From contig NZ_JAQQPS010000015.1 of assembly GCF_036688685.1 (NCBI RefSeq), positions 104,338 through 168,337 of the forward strand: 64,000 bases of DNA. Reading direction: 5' to 3'. Position 1 is the first letter of the stretch, and every line of letters begins with the position of its first letter. A model generated the notes under the pieces. The model was not told the origin of the DNA. It ran no database searches and worked only from the letters and a program-made list of their open reading frames with translations. The position numbers and the translations under genes were made by a program. Shown piece after piece: positions 24,373 through 34,000 of this stretch. The DNA is from JALYUM01 sp036688685 (GTDB lineage Bacteria > Pseudomonadota > Gammaproteobacteria > Burkholderiales > Burkholderiaceae_D).

Positions 24373-25545
24373 TTACTTGGCGCCGGCTTCGACCGCCATC
24401 ACGACGCGGCCGGCCTTGACTTCCCCGAAGTGGGTGTTGTCAAAGGTGATGGCTTCGTGGTCGGTCTTGCTGTACGGCTTGTTGTAGGTGGTGACGACGC
24501 CTTCGACCTTTTCGTTCAGGTTTTCCAGCGCGGCCAGCACTTTCGGGCCTTCGGTGCCGCCCGCCTGCTTGATGGCGGCCGCGAGCAGGTAGACCGAGTC
24601 GTACCCCTGGGCGGCCGAGACGGCCGACGGCATGCGCCCGCCTTGCGGGTTGTAGGCTTTGACGTAGGCATCGATGAAGGCCTTGCGTTTTGGCGTGTTG
24701 GCATCCTGGATGAAGGTTTGCGGCATGCGCGTGCCTTCGCCGTTCTTGCCGGCGTTGTCGATGAAGTTGGCCATGGCCAGCGTCCAGCTGCCGATGAGCG
24801 GCACTTTCCAGCCCAGTTTTTCCATGCCGTTGGCAATTTGTGCCAGTTCCGGGCCAATACCGTAAGTCAGCACGACTTCGGCGCCGGCCTGCTTGGCTTT
24901 CAGGAGTTGGGCCGTCATGTCGACGTCCTGCAAATTGTATTTTTCGACGACGACCGGTGTGATGCCTTTCGCGGTCAGCACTTTTTCCAGGTCGGCGCGA
25001 CCGAGCTGGCCGTAGTTGGTCGAGTCGGCCAGGATCGCGACCTTCCTGAATTTGCGGCGGTCGACCGCTTCCTGGACGATCATCGCCGACTGGATCTGGT
25101 CGCTGGCAGAGTTGCGGAAGATGTAGTTTTCAGGCTGGGCGGCGAATTGCTGGGTGATGATGGAGCCGGTGGCGACATTGTTCATCACCGGGATTTTGGC
25201 TTGCTGGTAGAAGCGCTGGGAGGCCTGGGCCACGCCGGTATTGATGAAGCCGACGGTGGCGGCAACCTTGTCCTTGTTGATCAGTTCCTGGGCGATCTGC
25301 ACGCCGCGTTCGTTCTTGGCTTCGTCGTCGCGCTCGATCAGTTCGATCTTGCGGCCCAGCACGCCACCCTTGGCGTTGATTTCGGCCGCGGCAAGGCGCA
25401 CGCCGTCGCGCATCGAGGTACCCATCGGGGCCGAGCCGCCGGTGAATGGTCCGGAGACGCCGATCTTGATCGTGTCTGCAGCAGTTGCCGAGAACGACAA
25501 ACCGAGTGCGATCACAGCGGCAATTGTTTTCAATTTCGTGTTCAT
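24373..25545 (-). CDS. livK: Branched-chain amino-acid ABC transporter substrate-binding protein
   Basis: The 390-residue periplasmic binding protein has a clear signal peptide ending at SATA-A near residue 22, followed by DTIKIGVSGPFTGG, typical of the Leu/Ile/Val-binding (Peripla_BP_6) family. The body has the expected two-lobe pattern with GVLGRKIELIERDD. It delivers leucine-type ligands, or possibly aromatic or short amides, to LivHMGF encoded downstream. A good sigma-70 promoter lies about 65-95 bp upstream of the ATG. Confidence 0.93.
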   Translation of the reverse strand: MNTKLKTIAAVIALGLSFSATAADTIKIGVSGPFTGGSAPMGTSMRDGVRLAAAEINAKGGVLGRKIELIERDDEAKNERGVQIAQELINKDKVAATVGFINTGVAQASQRFYQQAKIPVMNNVATGSIITQQFAAQPENYIFRNSASDQIQSAMIVQEAVDRRKFRKVAILADSTNYGQLGRADLEKVLTAKGITPVVVEKYNLQDVDMTAQLLKAKQAGAEVVLTYGIGPELAQIANGMEKLGWKVPLIGSWTLAMANFIDNAGKNGEGTRMPQTFIQDANTPKRKAFIDAYVKAYNPQGGRMPSAVSAAQGYDSVYLLAAAIKQAGGTEGPKVLAALENLNEKVEGVVTTYNKPYSKTDHEAITFDNTHFGEVKAGRVVMAVEAGAK

Positions 25546-25610
25546 GTGTCTCTGTCTCCGTAATGATTATTTTATGGCCGGGCAGTGCGGAACTCTGCCT
25601 TCGACGGATC

Positions 25611-25639
25611 ATTGTAGGATGCCAAATATTTAACAGCAA
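25611..25639 (-). promoter_or_regulatory. Sigma-70 promoter of livK
   Basis: On the minus strand a TTGCTG -35 box (25639-25634) and a TACAAT -10 box (25616-25611) are separated by exactly 17 bp. The expected start is near 25604, giving a leader of about 60 nt before the livK ATG at 25545. Confidence 0.7.
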
Positions 25640-25692
25640 TCGAATGCTATGACGCGATGCAGCATGCGTATAAGGCGCCACAACGTCAGCGA

Positions 25693-25729
25693 GCCGTAAG
25701 CAAAACGGCGTATTGCCGCCCGTTACGGC
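25693..25729. repeat. Nested inverted repeat upstream of livK
   Basis: Outer arms GCCGTAA (25693-25699) and TTACGGC (25723-25729) enclose CGGC (25706-25709) and GCCG (25715-25718). It lies about 55 bp upstream of the livK -35 box, so it would act as a DNA site rather than in the livK transcript. Confidence 0.4.
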
Positions 25730-25903
25730 ACCTTGCACAAGACATGTGCCGCGATCCGACGCCACCACAGCAGTGTGGCAAGAAATGTGAAAATTCTGCA
25801 CAAACCTTAAGAAAATGATCACCAACTGTCACATCTTTGGTATATTCGGTGGATATGAATTTCCTTTGGGCAATATTAAAGTGATTGATTGATAAGGATT
25901 ATG

Positions 25904-27520
25904 ATGAAAAACGTAAAGGTTCGAACCAGTCTTCTGGCAGTTTTACTGTTGTTCACCGCAATGCTCGTGGTGGGCGCCGCTTTGGGCATATTTGCCTTGC
26001 GCCAGGCCAAGCAGGCAATGGCTACGATGCACCAGGTCAGCATGCAGGTGATTACGATCAACGATGCCTACAAGGACACCACGCGCACGCGCTCGGCCTT
26101 GACGCGCGCTTATTCCACTGTCAAGGATGGTGGCAGCAAAGCCGACCGCGACTCTGCGTTGGGCAGCGCGAAGAAATCGTATCAGCGCACGCTGGACTTC
26201 ATTACCAAATTCGAATCGGCGCCACTGTTCCAGGATCAGGATACCGTCCTGAGCAAAGGGCTGATCGACGCCGGGCAGGCCCAGTCGAAAGTGCTGGAAC
26301 GTGCTGCCGCTGCTCTGGGCCAGGACGATACCGATACCTACACAGCCATCAACGTCAAGGAGCTCACGCCAACCGGCGCCGCGTTCTCGGCGCAGCTGGA
26401 GAAGTTCCAGAAGCAGGCCGACGCCCAGATGGGCGCCCTGCTGGCCACGGCCGAAAAAGAATTCACCGTGGTTGCCTGGCTGGTGGCCGTCGGCCTCGCG
26501 CTGGCACTGTGCCTGGTGGCAGGTGTGCACTTCATGCTGCGTGCGACCGTGCTGGTACCACTCGAGCGCGCCGTGGTCTTGCTGGACCAGGTGGCGCACG
26601 GCGACCTGACCGCGCGCATCGATGAATCCGGTGACAGCGAGGTCAACCGCTTGCTGATTGCCGTCGGCCGCATGCAACAGGATTTGCTGTCGACGGTGAC
26701 ACGTGTGCGCCATGGCGCCGAGGTCATCAACGTGGGCGCGAAGGAAATCGCGGCCGGCAATATGGAATTGTCGTCGCGCACCGAGACCCAGGCCAGCTCG
26801 CTGGAAGAGACGGCCGCGTCGATGGAAGAATTGACCAGCACCGTGCGCCAGAACTCGGAAAACGCCCAGCAGGCACGCACCCTGGTGGAAGGCGCGTCGA
26901 GCACGGCTGCGCAGGGCGGCGACGTGATGCAGAAGGTGGTCGTGACGATGAACGACATCAACGCGTCGTCGCGCAAGATCGTTGACATTACCAGCGTCAT
27001 CGACGGCATCGCGTTCCAGACGAATATCCTGGCCTTGAATGCCGCGGTTGAAGCGGCACGCGCGGGCGAGCAGGGGCGCGGCTTTGCCGTGGTGGCCTCC
27101 GAGGTGCGCAACTTGGCGCAACGCTCGGCGGCAGCCGCCAAGGAAATCAAGGTACTGATCGATCACTCGGTCGACAATATCCGGCTCGGCACCGAGCTGG
27201 TCGAGCGCGCCGGCACCACGATGAATACACTGGTGGAGAATGTCCACCAGGTGACGCAGATCGTCGGCGAGATCGCCGTTGCCAGCCGCGAGCAAAGCGA
27301 AGGCATCGACCAGGTCAATATCGCGATCGTGCAGATGGACCAGGTGACCCAGCAGAATGCGGCGCTGGTCGAAGAAGCGGCAGCGGCTACCCAGTCGCTG
27401 CAGGAACAAGCGACCGAGCTGACCGCAACAGTGAGCGTGTTCAAAATCATCGATGGCCAGCCCGCCAACGCTGCGGCGCGGCCGGGCCGGCCGGCGCCGC
27501 AGCGGGTAGCGCTGGCCTGA
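25904..27520 (+). CDS. Methyl-accepting chemotaxis protein (Tar-like)
   Basis: The 538-residue receptor has a first transmembrane helix (about 7-30), a Tar-like four-helix periplasmic domain, a second helix (about 185-208), HAMP, and the signalling domain whose tip carries EAARAGEQGRGFAVVASEVR. The start at 25904 has an AAGGA 5 nt upstream; the ATG at 25901 directly before it is a poorer fit. The signalling half is nearly the same as that of the receptor at 18010-19617, while the sensory halves differ. Its stop codon directly abuts that of the convergent nitroreductase gene. Confidence 0.93.
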   Translation: MKNVKVRTSLLAVLLLFTAMLVVGAALGIFALRQAKQAMATMHQVSMQVITINDAYKDTTRTRSALTRAYSTVKDGGSKADRDSALGSAKKSYQRTLDFITKFESAPLFQDQDTVLSKGLIDAGQAQSKVLERAAAALGQDDTDTYTAINVKELTPTGAAFSAQLEKFQKQADAQMGALLATAEKEFTVVAWLVAVGLALALCLVAGVHFMLRATVLVPLERAVVLLDQVAHGDLTARIDESGDSEVNRLLIAVGRMQQDLLSTVTRVRHGAEVINVGAKEIAAGNMELSSRTETQASSLEETAASMEELTSTVRQNSENAQQARTLVEGASSTAAQGGDVMQKVVVTMNDINASSRKIVDITSVIDGIAFQTNILALNAAVEAARAGEQGRGFAVVASEVRNLAQRSAAAAKEIKVLIDHSVDNIRLGTELVERAGTTMNTLVENVHQVTQIVGEIAVASREQSEGIDQVNIAIVQMDQVTQQNAALVEEAAAATQSLQEQATELTATVSVFKIIDGQPANAAARPGRPAPQRVALA

Positions 27521-28156
27521 TCAGCGCATGTCGGTGACGAAATCGGCGCGCGCGCGGCGCACCTTTTTCATCTTGACCAGCCAGTCGCCTTCTTCGTCGC
27601 GGTAGCCGAACGGGACGATCAACACGCTGCGCAGCTGGCGTGCTCCCAGGCCCAGGATGGTATCGACCGCAGTCGGATCGAATCCTTCCATCGGCGTGGC
27701 GTCGACGCCCTCGAAGGCAGCCGCGATCAGCGCTGCGCCCAGCCCGATATACGCCTGGCGTGCAGCCGCTTCGTAATTGGCTTCTTTGCCGCGTGCCGCG
27801 ACGATGCCCAGCAGGCGCTGGCGATACGCATCGAGTCCTTCATTGAATCCGCGCTCTTCAGTCATCAAGTCGTACATGGCGTTGACACGGTCGGCGGTGA
27901 TGTCGTCCCAGGCGGCGAACACCAGCAAATGCGAGCAGTCAACCACTTGCTGCTGATCCCACGCGACGCTCTTGATCTGCGCGCGCAGGGCCGGGTTGGT
28001 GACCAGAATCAGCTCATACGGTTGCAGGCCGCTGGACGACGGCGTCAGGCGCACCGCTTCCAGGATGCGCTCGATCGTTTCGTCAGGAACTTGTTTGGCA
28101 GGATTGAATTTCTTGGTGGCGTAGCGCCAGTGCAGCTTGTCGATCAGGTCGGTCAT
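27521..28156 (-). CDS. Nitroreductase-family NAD(P)H-dependent oxidoreductase
   Basis: The 211-residue FMN-dependent protein resembles NfsB-type nitroreductases. The N-terminal RYATKKFNPAKQVP and LTPSSSGLQPYELILV segments form the FMN site, and FEGVDATPMEGFDP and the final LVKMKKVRR-type tail are typical. It reduces quinones or nitroaromatic compounds with NAD(P)H; the physiological substrate is unknown. It is a single gene with no obvious partner and no intergenic space toward the convergent chemoreceptor gene. Confidence 0.9.
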   Translation of the reverse strand: MTDLIDKLHWRYATKKFNPAKQVPDETIERILEAVRLTPSSSGLQPYELILVTNPALRAQIKSVAWDQQQVVDCSHLLVFAAWDDITADRVNAMYDLMTEERGFNEGLDAYRQRLLGIVAARGKEANYEAAARQAYIGLGAALIAAAFEGVDATPMEGFDPTAVDTILGLGARQLRSVLIVPFGYRDEEGDWLVKMKKVRRARADFVTDMR

Positions 28157-28317
28157 TGGATACTTTAGAGGTGGTTGCAGGAAATCGGGCGGGACTGTTC
28201 AGCTCGCCGCACCTGCAAGTATCGCTCAGACGGAAAAACGGCGCAGGGCAGGTCCGAAAAACCTGCACTGCACCGTTCGGCCCATGCGCGACAAGGGCCG
28301 ACTTTCGCGCTGGCCGA

Positions 28318-28734
28318 TTACCTGCGGTGGTAACCGCCGCGTCCGCCCCAGCCACCGCGATGGCCGCCCCAGCCGCCGCGATGGCCCCAGCTATTGCCGA
28401 AATTGAAGCCCAGGCCGATCGAGATCGGCGGATACCAGTACGGATCGTACACATAAGGACTCGGCGCGTACACCGGCGTCGCTACATACACGGGCGCGGT
28501 GGCATACACCGGGGCTGGCGCATACGTCAACGGCGCACTGGTGACCGTGCCGGCCGTGCCTGACTCGGCAGCGACCGCGCCAGTACCGGGCGCCACGGGC
28601 GTTACCGAGACCACTTGCCAGCCGTTGGGATCGGTTTGACCGACCGCTCGGCTGCCGTAATAGGCCGGACCCGGTGGGGCCACGGCACAACCACCGAGTG
28701 CGGCGGCTGCAACAATAAGTAAAAGTTTTTTCAT
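28318..28734 (-). CDS. Small glycine/tyrosine-rich lipoprotein
   Basis: The 138-residue protein has a signal peptide with lipobox LGGC (Cys16), then a Pro/Tyr/Val-rich stretch of repeated PVYATAPVY-like units (about 75-100) and a C-terminal Gly/His/Arg-rich tail with repeated GHRGGWGG units. An AGGAGA Shine-Dalgarno supports the ATG at 28734; the open frame continues upstream only as antisense to the next gene. It is probably an envelope lipoprotein; function unknown. The low-complexity repeats may vary between strains. Confidence 0.75.
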   Translation of the reverse strand: MKKLLLIVAAAALGGCAVAPPGPAYYGSRAVGQTDPNGWQVVSVTPVAPGTGAVAAESGTAGTVTSAPLTYAPAPVYATAPVYVATPVYAPSPYVYDPYWYPPISIGLGFNFGNSWGHRGGWGGHRGGWGGRGGYHRR

Positions 28735-28846
28735 GACTGTTCTCCTGATAGCGTAATCATAAGAACTTTTGAAAACTTTTGCCGCGCGATTACAGATTAT
28801 TACAAACACGGGCGCCACAGAAACGTAAATAGGAAACATTGCAGAC

Positions 28847-30076
28847 TTACTCGCCGGGCGCGGCGCTCTGGGCCGGCTCCGGCTGCGTCGATGTGGCGCT
28901 GAACAAGCCGAGCGGCACCAGGTTCGCCATGCGCTGGTAGCCGGCATCGTTCGGATGCAAATGGTCGCCGCTGTCCCAGGCGGGCAGCAGGCGGGCGGGA
29001 CGCGCGGGGTCGCGCAAGGCGGCGTCGAAGTCGATGATGCCGTCGAACCCGTCGCCGCTGCGAATCCAGCTGTTGACGCTGCGCCGGATCGTGTCGCGCG
29101 CTGCCGTGTAATACGGCGAACTTTCGAACGGCAGCAGCGTCGCGCCCCAGACCCTGATGCCGCGCGCACGCCCGCGGGCCACCAGCTGGCGGTAGCCGTC
29201 GATCAGGCTGGCCGCGCTGGCAGAATGGTAGCTGATGTCGTTAATGCCGATCAGGACGATCACGGCGCGCACGCCGGGTGTGGACAGCACGTCGCGTTCA
29301 TAGCGCTCCAGTCCGGCGCGGCCGGCCAGCAGCCCGCTGGGCTCGGTGGTGAGCAGCTGGTTGGCGCTGATGCCGCGGTTGACCACGCCGGCGCCCACGC
29401 TGTGCAGGCGCTGGGCCAGCAAGTCGGGCCAGCGCCGGTTGGCATTGGGCGTGCTTTTCAGGCCATCGGTAATCGAGTCGCCGAAGGCCACCACGACTGG
29501 CGCGGCCAGGTCGAGGTCGACCCCGGCCAGGAACGGCCAGGCGCCAATGGTCGCCTTGATGGGGAGCGCCGGCGAGCCGGTGAAATCGCCCGGCGTGGAC
29601 ACGTAGCCGGTCTGGAAGGCGCTTTCGTGGATGGTGGTGGCGCCGCTGGCGCCGGGCAGGAACAGGCTGACGGTCAGGTCGGCCAGTGCCGGCACGTTCA
29701 GCACGACGCCATCGGAGACGGCGCGGGCGCCGGCAGGAATGATGATGCTGCGCGCGCCGCCGAAGGTGAGTACGCGGTCGGTGTCGGCCGCCACCACCGC
29801 GCCGCTCGCGCGCAGGCCGATATGGGCGCTGCCGATGCGCAGCGGCGTGCTGCCCATTTCATTTGAGAGGCGGATGCGTACGCGGCTGCCGCCGTTGCTG
29901 GTGTGGACGATCAGGCGCAGCGTCTGGTCGGTGAGGCTTAGCAGGCGCGCCGCTGGCGGCGGGCCGGCCGGCGCCGCACCCCAGGTGCCGCTCCAGACGG
30001 GCGCCTGGCCTTGCGCCTGCAGCACGGCCAGGCCCAGTGTCAGGGCGAAACAACAGCGCCGGATCAGGTTGATCAC
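28847..30076 (-). CDS. Secreted SGNH/GDSL-type hydrolase (esterase)
   Basis: The start is a GTG at 30076 with a strong GGAGG five bases before it; this gives a clean signal peptide ending around AQG-QAPVW. The mature 385-odd residues have an N-terminal beta-rich module (about 30-190) and a SGNH hydrolase domain with GDSITDG (nucleophile Ser201), NRGISAN (block II), GINDI (Asn279) and DHLHPND (Asp371, His374). It is probably an extracellular or periplasmic esterase or polysaccharide deacylase. Longer frames reach 30145 but lack a ribosome site. It is not obviously coupled to serB, 106 bp away. Confidence 0.87.
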   Translation of the reverse strand: MINLIRRCCFALTLGLAVLQAQGQAPVWSGTWGAAPAGPPPAARLLSLTDQTLRLIVHTSNGGSRVRIRLSNEMGSTPLRIGSAHIGLRASGAVVAADTDRVLTFGGARSIIIPAGARAVSDGVVLNVPALADLTVSLFLPGASGATTIHESAFQTGYVSTPGDFTGSPALPIKATIGAWPFLAGVDLDLAAPVVVAFGDSITDGLKSTPNANRRWPDLLAQRLHSVGAGVVNRGISANQLLTTEPSGLLAGRAGLERYERDVLSTPGVRAVIVLIGINDISYHSASAASLIDGYRQLVARGRARGIRVWGATLLPFESSPYYTAARDTIRRSVNSWIRSGDGFDGIIDFDAALRDPARPARLLPAWDSGDHLHPNDAGYQRMANLVPLGLFSATSTQPEPAQSAAPGE

Positions 30077-30182
30077 TGCCGCCTCCGATGGGAAAAAACA
30101 CACCATCGAATCTAGGAGTCGATAAAACGCCTTGCAAGCGCGCACGAAGCCTGTGATTGCGCCAGATCTAGCGCCTGGCGAA

Positions 30183-31028
30183 TCAACTTTCCGGAAGGAT
30201 CGTCAGCAGTGCGTCGAGTCCGCTGAAGTTGAGCGCAACGCTGGCATGCGCGCGCACTACCGGCTTGGCGCGAAATGCCACAGACAGGCCGGCAATCGCC
30301 ATCATTTGCAGGTCGTTGGCACCGTCGCCCATGACGATCGCCTGCTGCGGAGTAATGCCCAGTTCGGCGCAGACGCGCTCGACCGTGTGCTTCTTTTCAA
30401 GCGCGTCGACGATGCCGCCCAGCACCTTGCCGGTCAGCTTGCCCTCGCGCACTTCCAGCACGTTCGCGTGCGCGTAGTCCAGGCCCAGTCGCTGTTGCAG
30501 GCGTTCCGTAAAAAAGGTGAAGCCGCCGGACACCAGCAAGGTTTTCAGGCCCGCTGCCTTGACCCCGGCCAGCATGGTTTCCGCGCCAGGCGACAGGCGC
30601 AGGCGCTCGTCATACACGCGCTCGAGGGCGGACGCATCCAATCCTTCGAGCAGCGCCACGCGTTTCGTGAGGCTGGCGCCAAAATCGAGTTCGCCGCGCA
30701 TCGCCGCTTCGGTGATCTCGGACACCTGCGTCTTCAGGCCCTGCATGTCGGCTATCTCGTCGATGCACTCGATGGTGATCAGCGTCGAATCCATGTCCAT
30801 CGCCACCAGTTTGAAATCGGCCAGAGTGCGCCCGGCAGCGATGAAGGTCGCATCCACGCCGGCCGGAAATGCCGCCAGCGAGACGGCTGCCCGCACGCGT
30901 TCGCCCGCTTCGACGTCCTCGAAGCGCATCGCATGCGCGCCGATGGTGAACGCGCGCGCCGGATCGGCGATGGCGCCGATGTGCGCCAACTGGTCCAGCG
31001 GCCCCTGCAAAATCAAATGCATTTTCAT
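30183..31028 (-). CDS. serB: Phosphoserine phosphatase SerB
   Basis: SerB catalyses the last step of serine synthesis, dephosphorylating L-3-phosphoserine. The 281-residue enzyme has an N-terminal regulatory-like region of about 70 residues and a HAD domain with DMDSTLI (nucleophile Asp78, Asp80), SGGFTFF (motif II Ser), Lys in KPVVRAH-preceding region, and GDGANDL (motif III/IV). The N-terminal part is shorter than the E. coli ACT-like domain. It begins 15 bp after mfd stops and is probably co-transcribed with it. Confidence 0.94.
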   Translation of the reverse strand: MKMHLILQGPLDQLAHIGAIADPARAFTIGAHAMRFEDVEAGERVRAAVSLAAFPAGVDATFIAAGRTLADFKLVAMDMDSTLITIECIDEIADMQGLKTQVSEITEAAMRGELDFGASLTKRVALLEGLDASALERVYDERLRLSPGAETMLAGVKAAGLKTLLVSGGFTFFTERLQQRLGLDYAHANVLEVREGKLTGKVLGGIVDALEKKHTVERVCAELGITPQQAIVMGDGANDLQMMAIAGLSVAFRAKPVVRAHASVALNFSGLDALLTILPES

Positions 31029-31043
31029 AGATCTTGTCCCAAC

Positions 31044-34000
31044 TCAGCCTGCCAATAATTGCTTGATTGCTTGTTTCACCTGCAGCACGCGCGCCGCCAG
31101 GTCCGGCATTGGCACCGTGATGCGCAGCTTGTCCTGGCCGGCCAGCTTGATGTGGCGGTTCTTCTGGATCAGCATGACGATGCGCAGCGGATCGAGCGGC
31201 GGATTGACCATGAACTGCAGGTTGGCCGCCTCCGAATGGGCGTCGATCTTGACGATGCCCACCGCCTTGGCGGCAATGCGCAGGCGGTGCGTTTCGATCA
31301 GCGCTTTCACCGGCTCGGGCAGCTTGCCAAATCTGTCGATCAGCTCTTCCTGCATGTCGTCGACCTTGTCCTGGCTCTGGCAATTGGCCATGCGTTTATA
31401 AATCGACAGGCGTTCGTTGACATCGCCGCAAAAGTCGGCCGGCAGCAGCGCCGGCACGTGCAGGTTGATTTCGGTGGTCGAGGCCAGCGGCGCCGACAGA
31501 TCGGGTTCCTTGCCGGCCTTCAAAGAGCGGATCGCTTCATTGAGCATGTCGGAATACATCTGGAAGCCGATTTCGATCATCTCGCCCGACTGGTTTTCGC
31601 CCAGCACTTCACCGGCGCCGCGAATTTCCAGGTCGTGCATGGCCAGGTAAAAGCCACTGCCCAGTTCTTCCATTTGCTGGATCGCGTCGAGCCGGCGCTG
31701 CGCCTGCTTGGTGAGATTGAGCACGTCGGTGACCAGCAAATACGCATACGCCTGGTGGTGCGACCGGCCCACGCGCCCGCGCAGCTGGTGCAATTGCGCC
31801 AGGCCGAACTTGTCGGCGCGGTGCATGATGATGGTGTTCGCGGTCGGCACGTCGATGCCGGTTTCGATGATGGTGGTGCACAGCAGGATATTGAAACGCT
31901 GGGCCACGAAATCACGCATGACGCGTTCCAGGTCGCGCTCGTGCATCTGACCGTGCGCCACGCCGATGCGCGCTTCCGGCAGCAGTTCGGTCAGCATGGC
32001 CATGCGGTTTTCAATGGTTTCCACTTCGTTGTGCAGGAAGTAGATCTGGCCGCCCCGTTTCAGTTCGCGCAGACAGGCTTCGCGGATGATCGAGCCGTCT
32101 TCGCTGCGGACAAAAGTCTTGATCGCCAGGCGCTTTTGTGGCGCGGTGGCGATGATCGAAAAGTCGCGCAGCCCCTCCAGCGCCATGCCCAGCGTGCGCG
32201 GGATCGGCGTGGCCGTCAGCGTCAGCACGTCGACCTCCGCGCGCAGGGATTTGAGGGCTTCCTTCTGGCGCACGCCGAAGCGGTGTTCTTCGTCGATGAT
32301 GACCAGGCCCAGGCGCTCGAACTTGACGTCGGGCGAGAGCAATTTGTGGGTGCCGATGACGATGTCGAGGGTGCCGTCGGCCATGCCCTTGATGGCAGTG
32401 GTGATTTCCTTGCCGGTCCGGAAGCGCGACAGTTCCGCGATGCGCACCGGCCAGTCGGCGAAGCGGTCGGCAAAGGTTTGCGCGTGCTGCTCGGCCAGCA
32501 GGGTGGTGGGCGCCAGAATCGCCACCTGTTTGCCACCCATGACGGCGATGAAGGCGGCGCGCAGGGCGACTTCGGTCTTGCCGAAGCCGACGTCGCCGCA
32601 CACCAGCCGGTCCATCGGGCGGCCCGAGGTCATGTCCTTGATAACGTTGGTGATGGCCTCGGCCTGGTCGGGCGTTTCGTCGAAGCCGAAGCTGTCAGCA
32701 AAGTTCTGGTAGTCGATCGCCGAGTATTCGAAGGCGTGGCCCTGGCGCAGCGCGCGCCGGGCGTACAGATTCAATAGTTCGGCGGCGGTGTCGCGCACCT
32801 GTTCGGCGGCCTTTCGTTTGGCCTTGTCCCAGTGGCCGGAACCGAGCGCGTGCAACGGCGCGTCTTCCGGCGAAGCGCCCGAGTAGCGCGCGATGACGTG
32901 CAACTGCGACACCGGCACATACAGCTTGCTTTCCTTGGCGTAGTCGAGCTGCAGAAATTCGGTTTCGCCTTCACCCAGGTCCATGCTGGTCAGGCCCATG
33001 TAGCGCCCGATGCCGTGGTTGATGTGGACCACCGGGTCGCCGATTTTCAGCTCGGACAGGTCGCGCACCATCGACTCGACCTGGGTGACGCCTTCCTGCT
33101 TCTTCTTGCCGACGCGCCGTCCGGAGCCGGCATACAGCTCGGTCTCGGTGAGGAACACCAGCCGGCCCGTGCTGGTCTCGGCCAGTTCGAAGCCGGCCTG
33201 CAGCGGCGCCACGCCCAGCGCAAGTTTTGCGTCGCTGGCAATGAAACCGGCGTAGCCTTCGACCGGGGTGACGTCAAGCTTGTATTCGGCAAAATACTGT
33301 TGCAGCGTTTCGCGGCGGCCGTTCGATTCGGCGCAGATCATCACGCGTGTGTCGGTTTGGAGCAGGTATGCGCGCAGGTTCACCAGCGGATCGTCGGCGC
33401 GGCGGTTCACGGCGATGTTCGGGATCGGTGCAGACAGCTCGGACGCTTCGCCGCCGTGATCCTTGCCGATGATCCAGCGTCCGTGCGATTTCGCACCTGT
33501 AAAGAACTGCTCGGCGTCGAGAAACAGTTCATTTGGCGGCAGCAGCGGGCGGTCGCGGTCGCTTTTCAGGAATTTGTAGCGCGATTCGGTATCCAGCCAG
33601 AAGCGCTGGATGGCCGCATCGATGTCGCCGACCAGGGCCAGGCCCGCGTTGTCGGGCAGGTAGTCGAACAGCGTGGAGGTCTCTTCGAAGAACAAGGGCA
33701 AGTAGTATTCAATCCCGGCCGAGGCAATCCCGCTGCCGATGTCTTTATAGACTACCGAGCGGCTCGGGTCACCCTCGAAGCGTTCGCGCCAGCGCTTCCT
33801 GAAACTGGTGCGGGCCGGCTCATCCATCGGAAATTCGCGCCCCGGCAGCAGGCGCACGTCGCGCACCGGGTACAGCGAGCGCTGGGTGTCGGCGTCGAAG
33901 GTGCGGATGGTTTCGATTTCGTCGCCGAACAGGTCGAGCCGGTAGGGCAGGACGGACCCCATCGGGAACAGGTCGATCAGGCCGCCGCGCACCGAATATT

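Larger units (their letters stand above)
25546..25903. other. Divergent intergenic region between livK and the second chemoreceptor gene
   Basis: This 358-bp non-coding stretch holds the livK promoter (25611-25639), a nested inverted repeat (25693-25729), a TATATT box at 25841-25846 that could be the -10 of the chemoreceptor gene, and an AAGGA Shine-Dalgarno at 25894-25898. I see no convincing coding frame in it. Confidence 0.7.

Noticed and set aside
25880..25900. TAAAGT...GATAA as a sigma-28 promoter for the chemoreceptor gene
   Set aside because: The spacing between the two boxes is far too short, and the region also serves as the ribosome-binding site.
28735..29169. N-terminal extension of the glycine-rich lipoprotein
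   Set aside because: The extension is antisense or out of frame to the SGNH hydrolase gene; the ATG at 28734 has a good ribosome site and a lipoprotein signal.
30160..30180. CGCCAG/CTGGCG hairpin as terminator of serB
   Set aside because: Only 6 bp of stem and no T-run.
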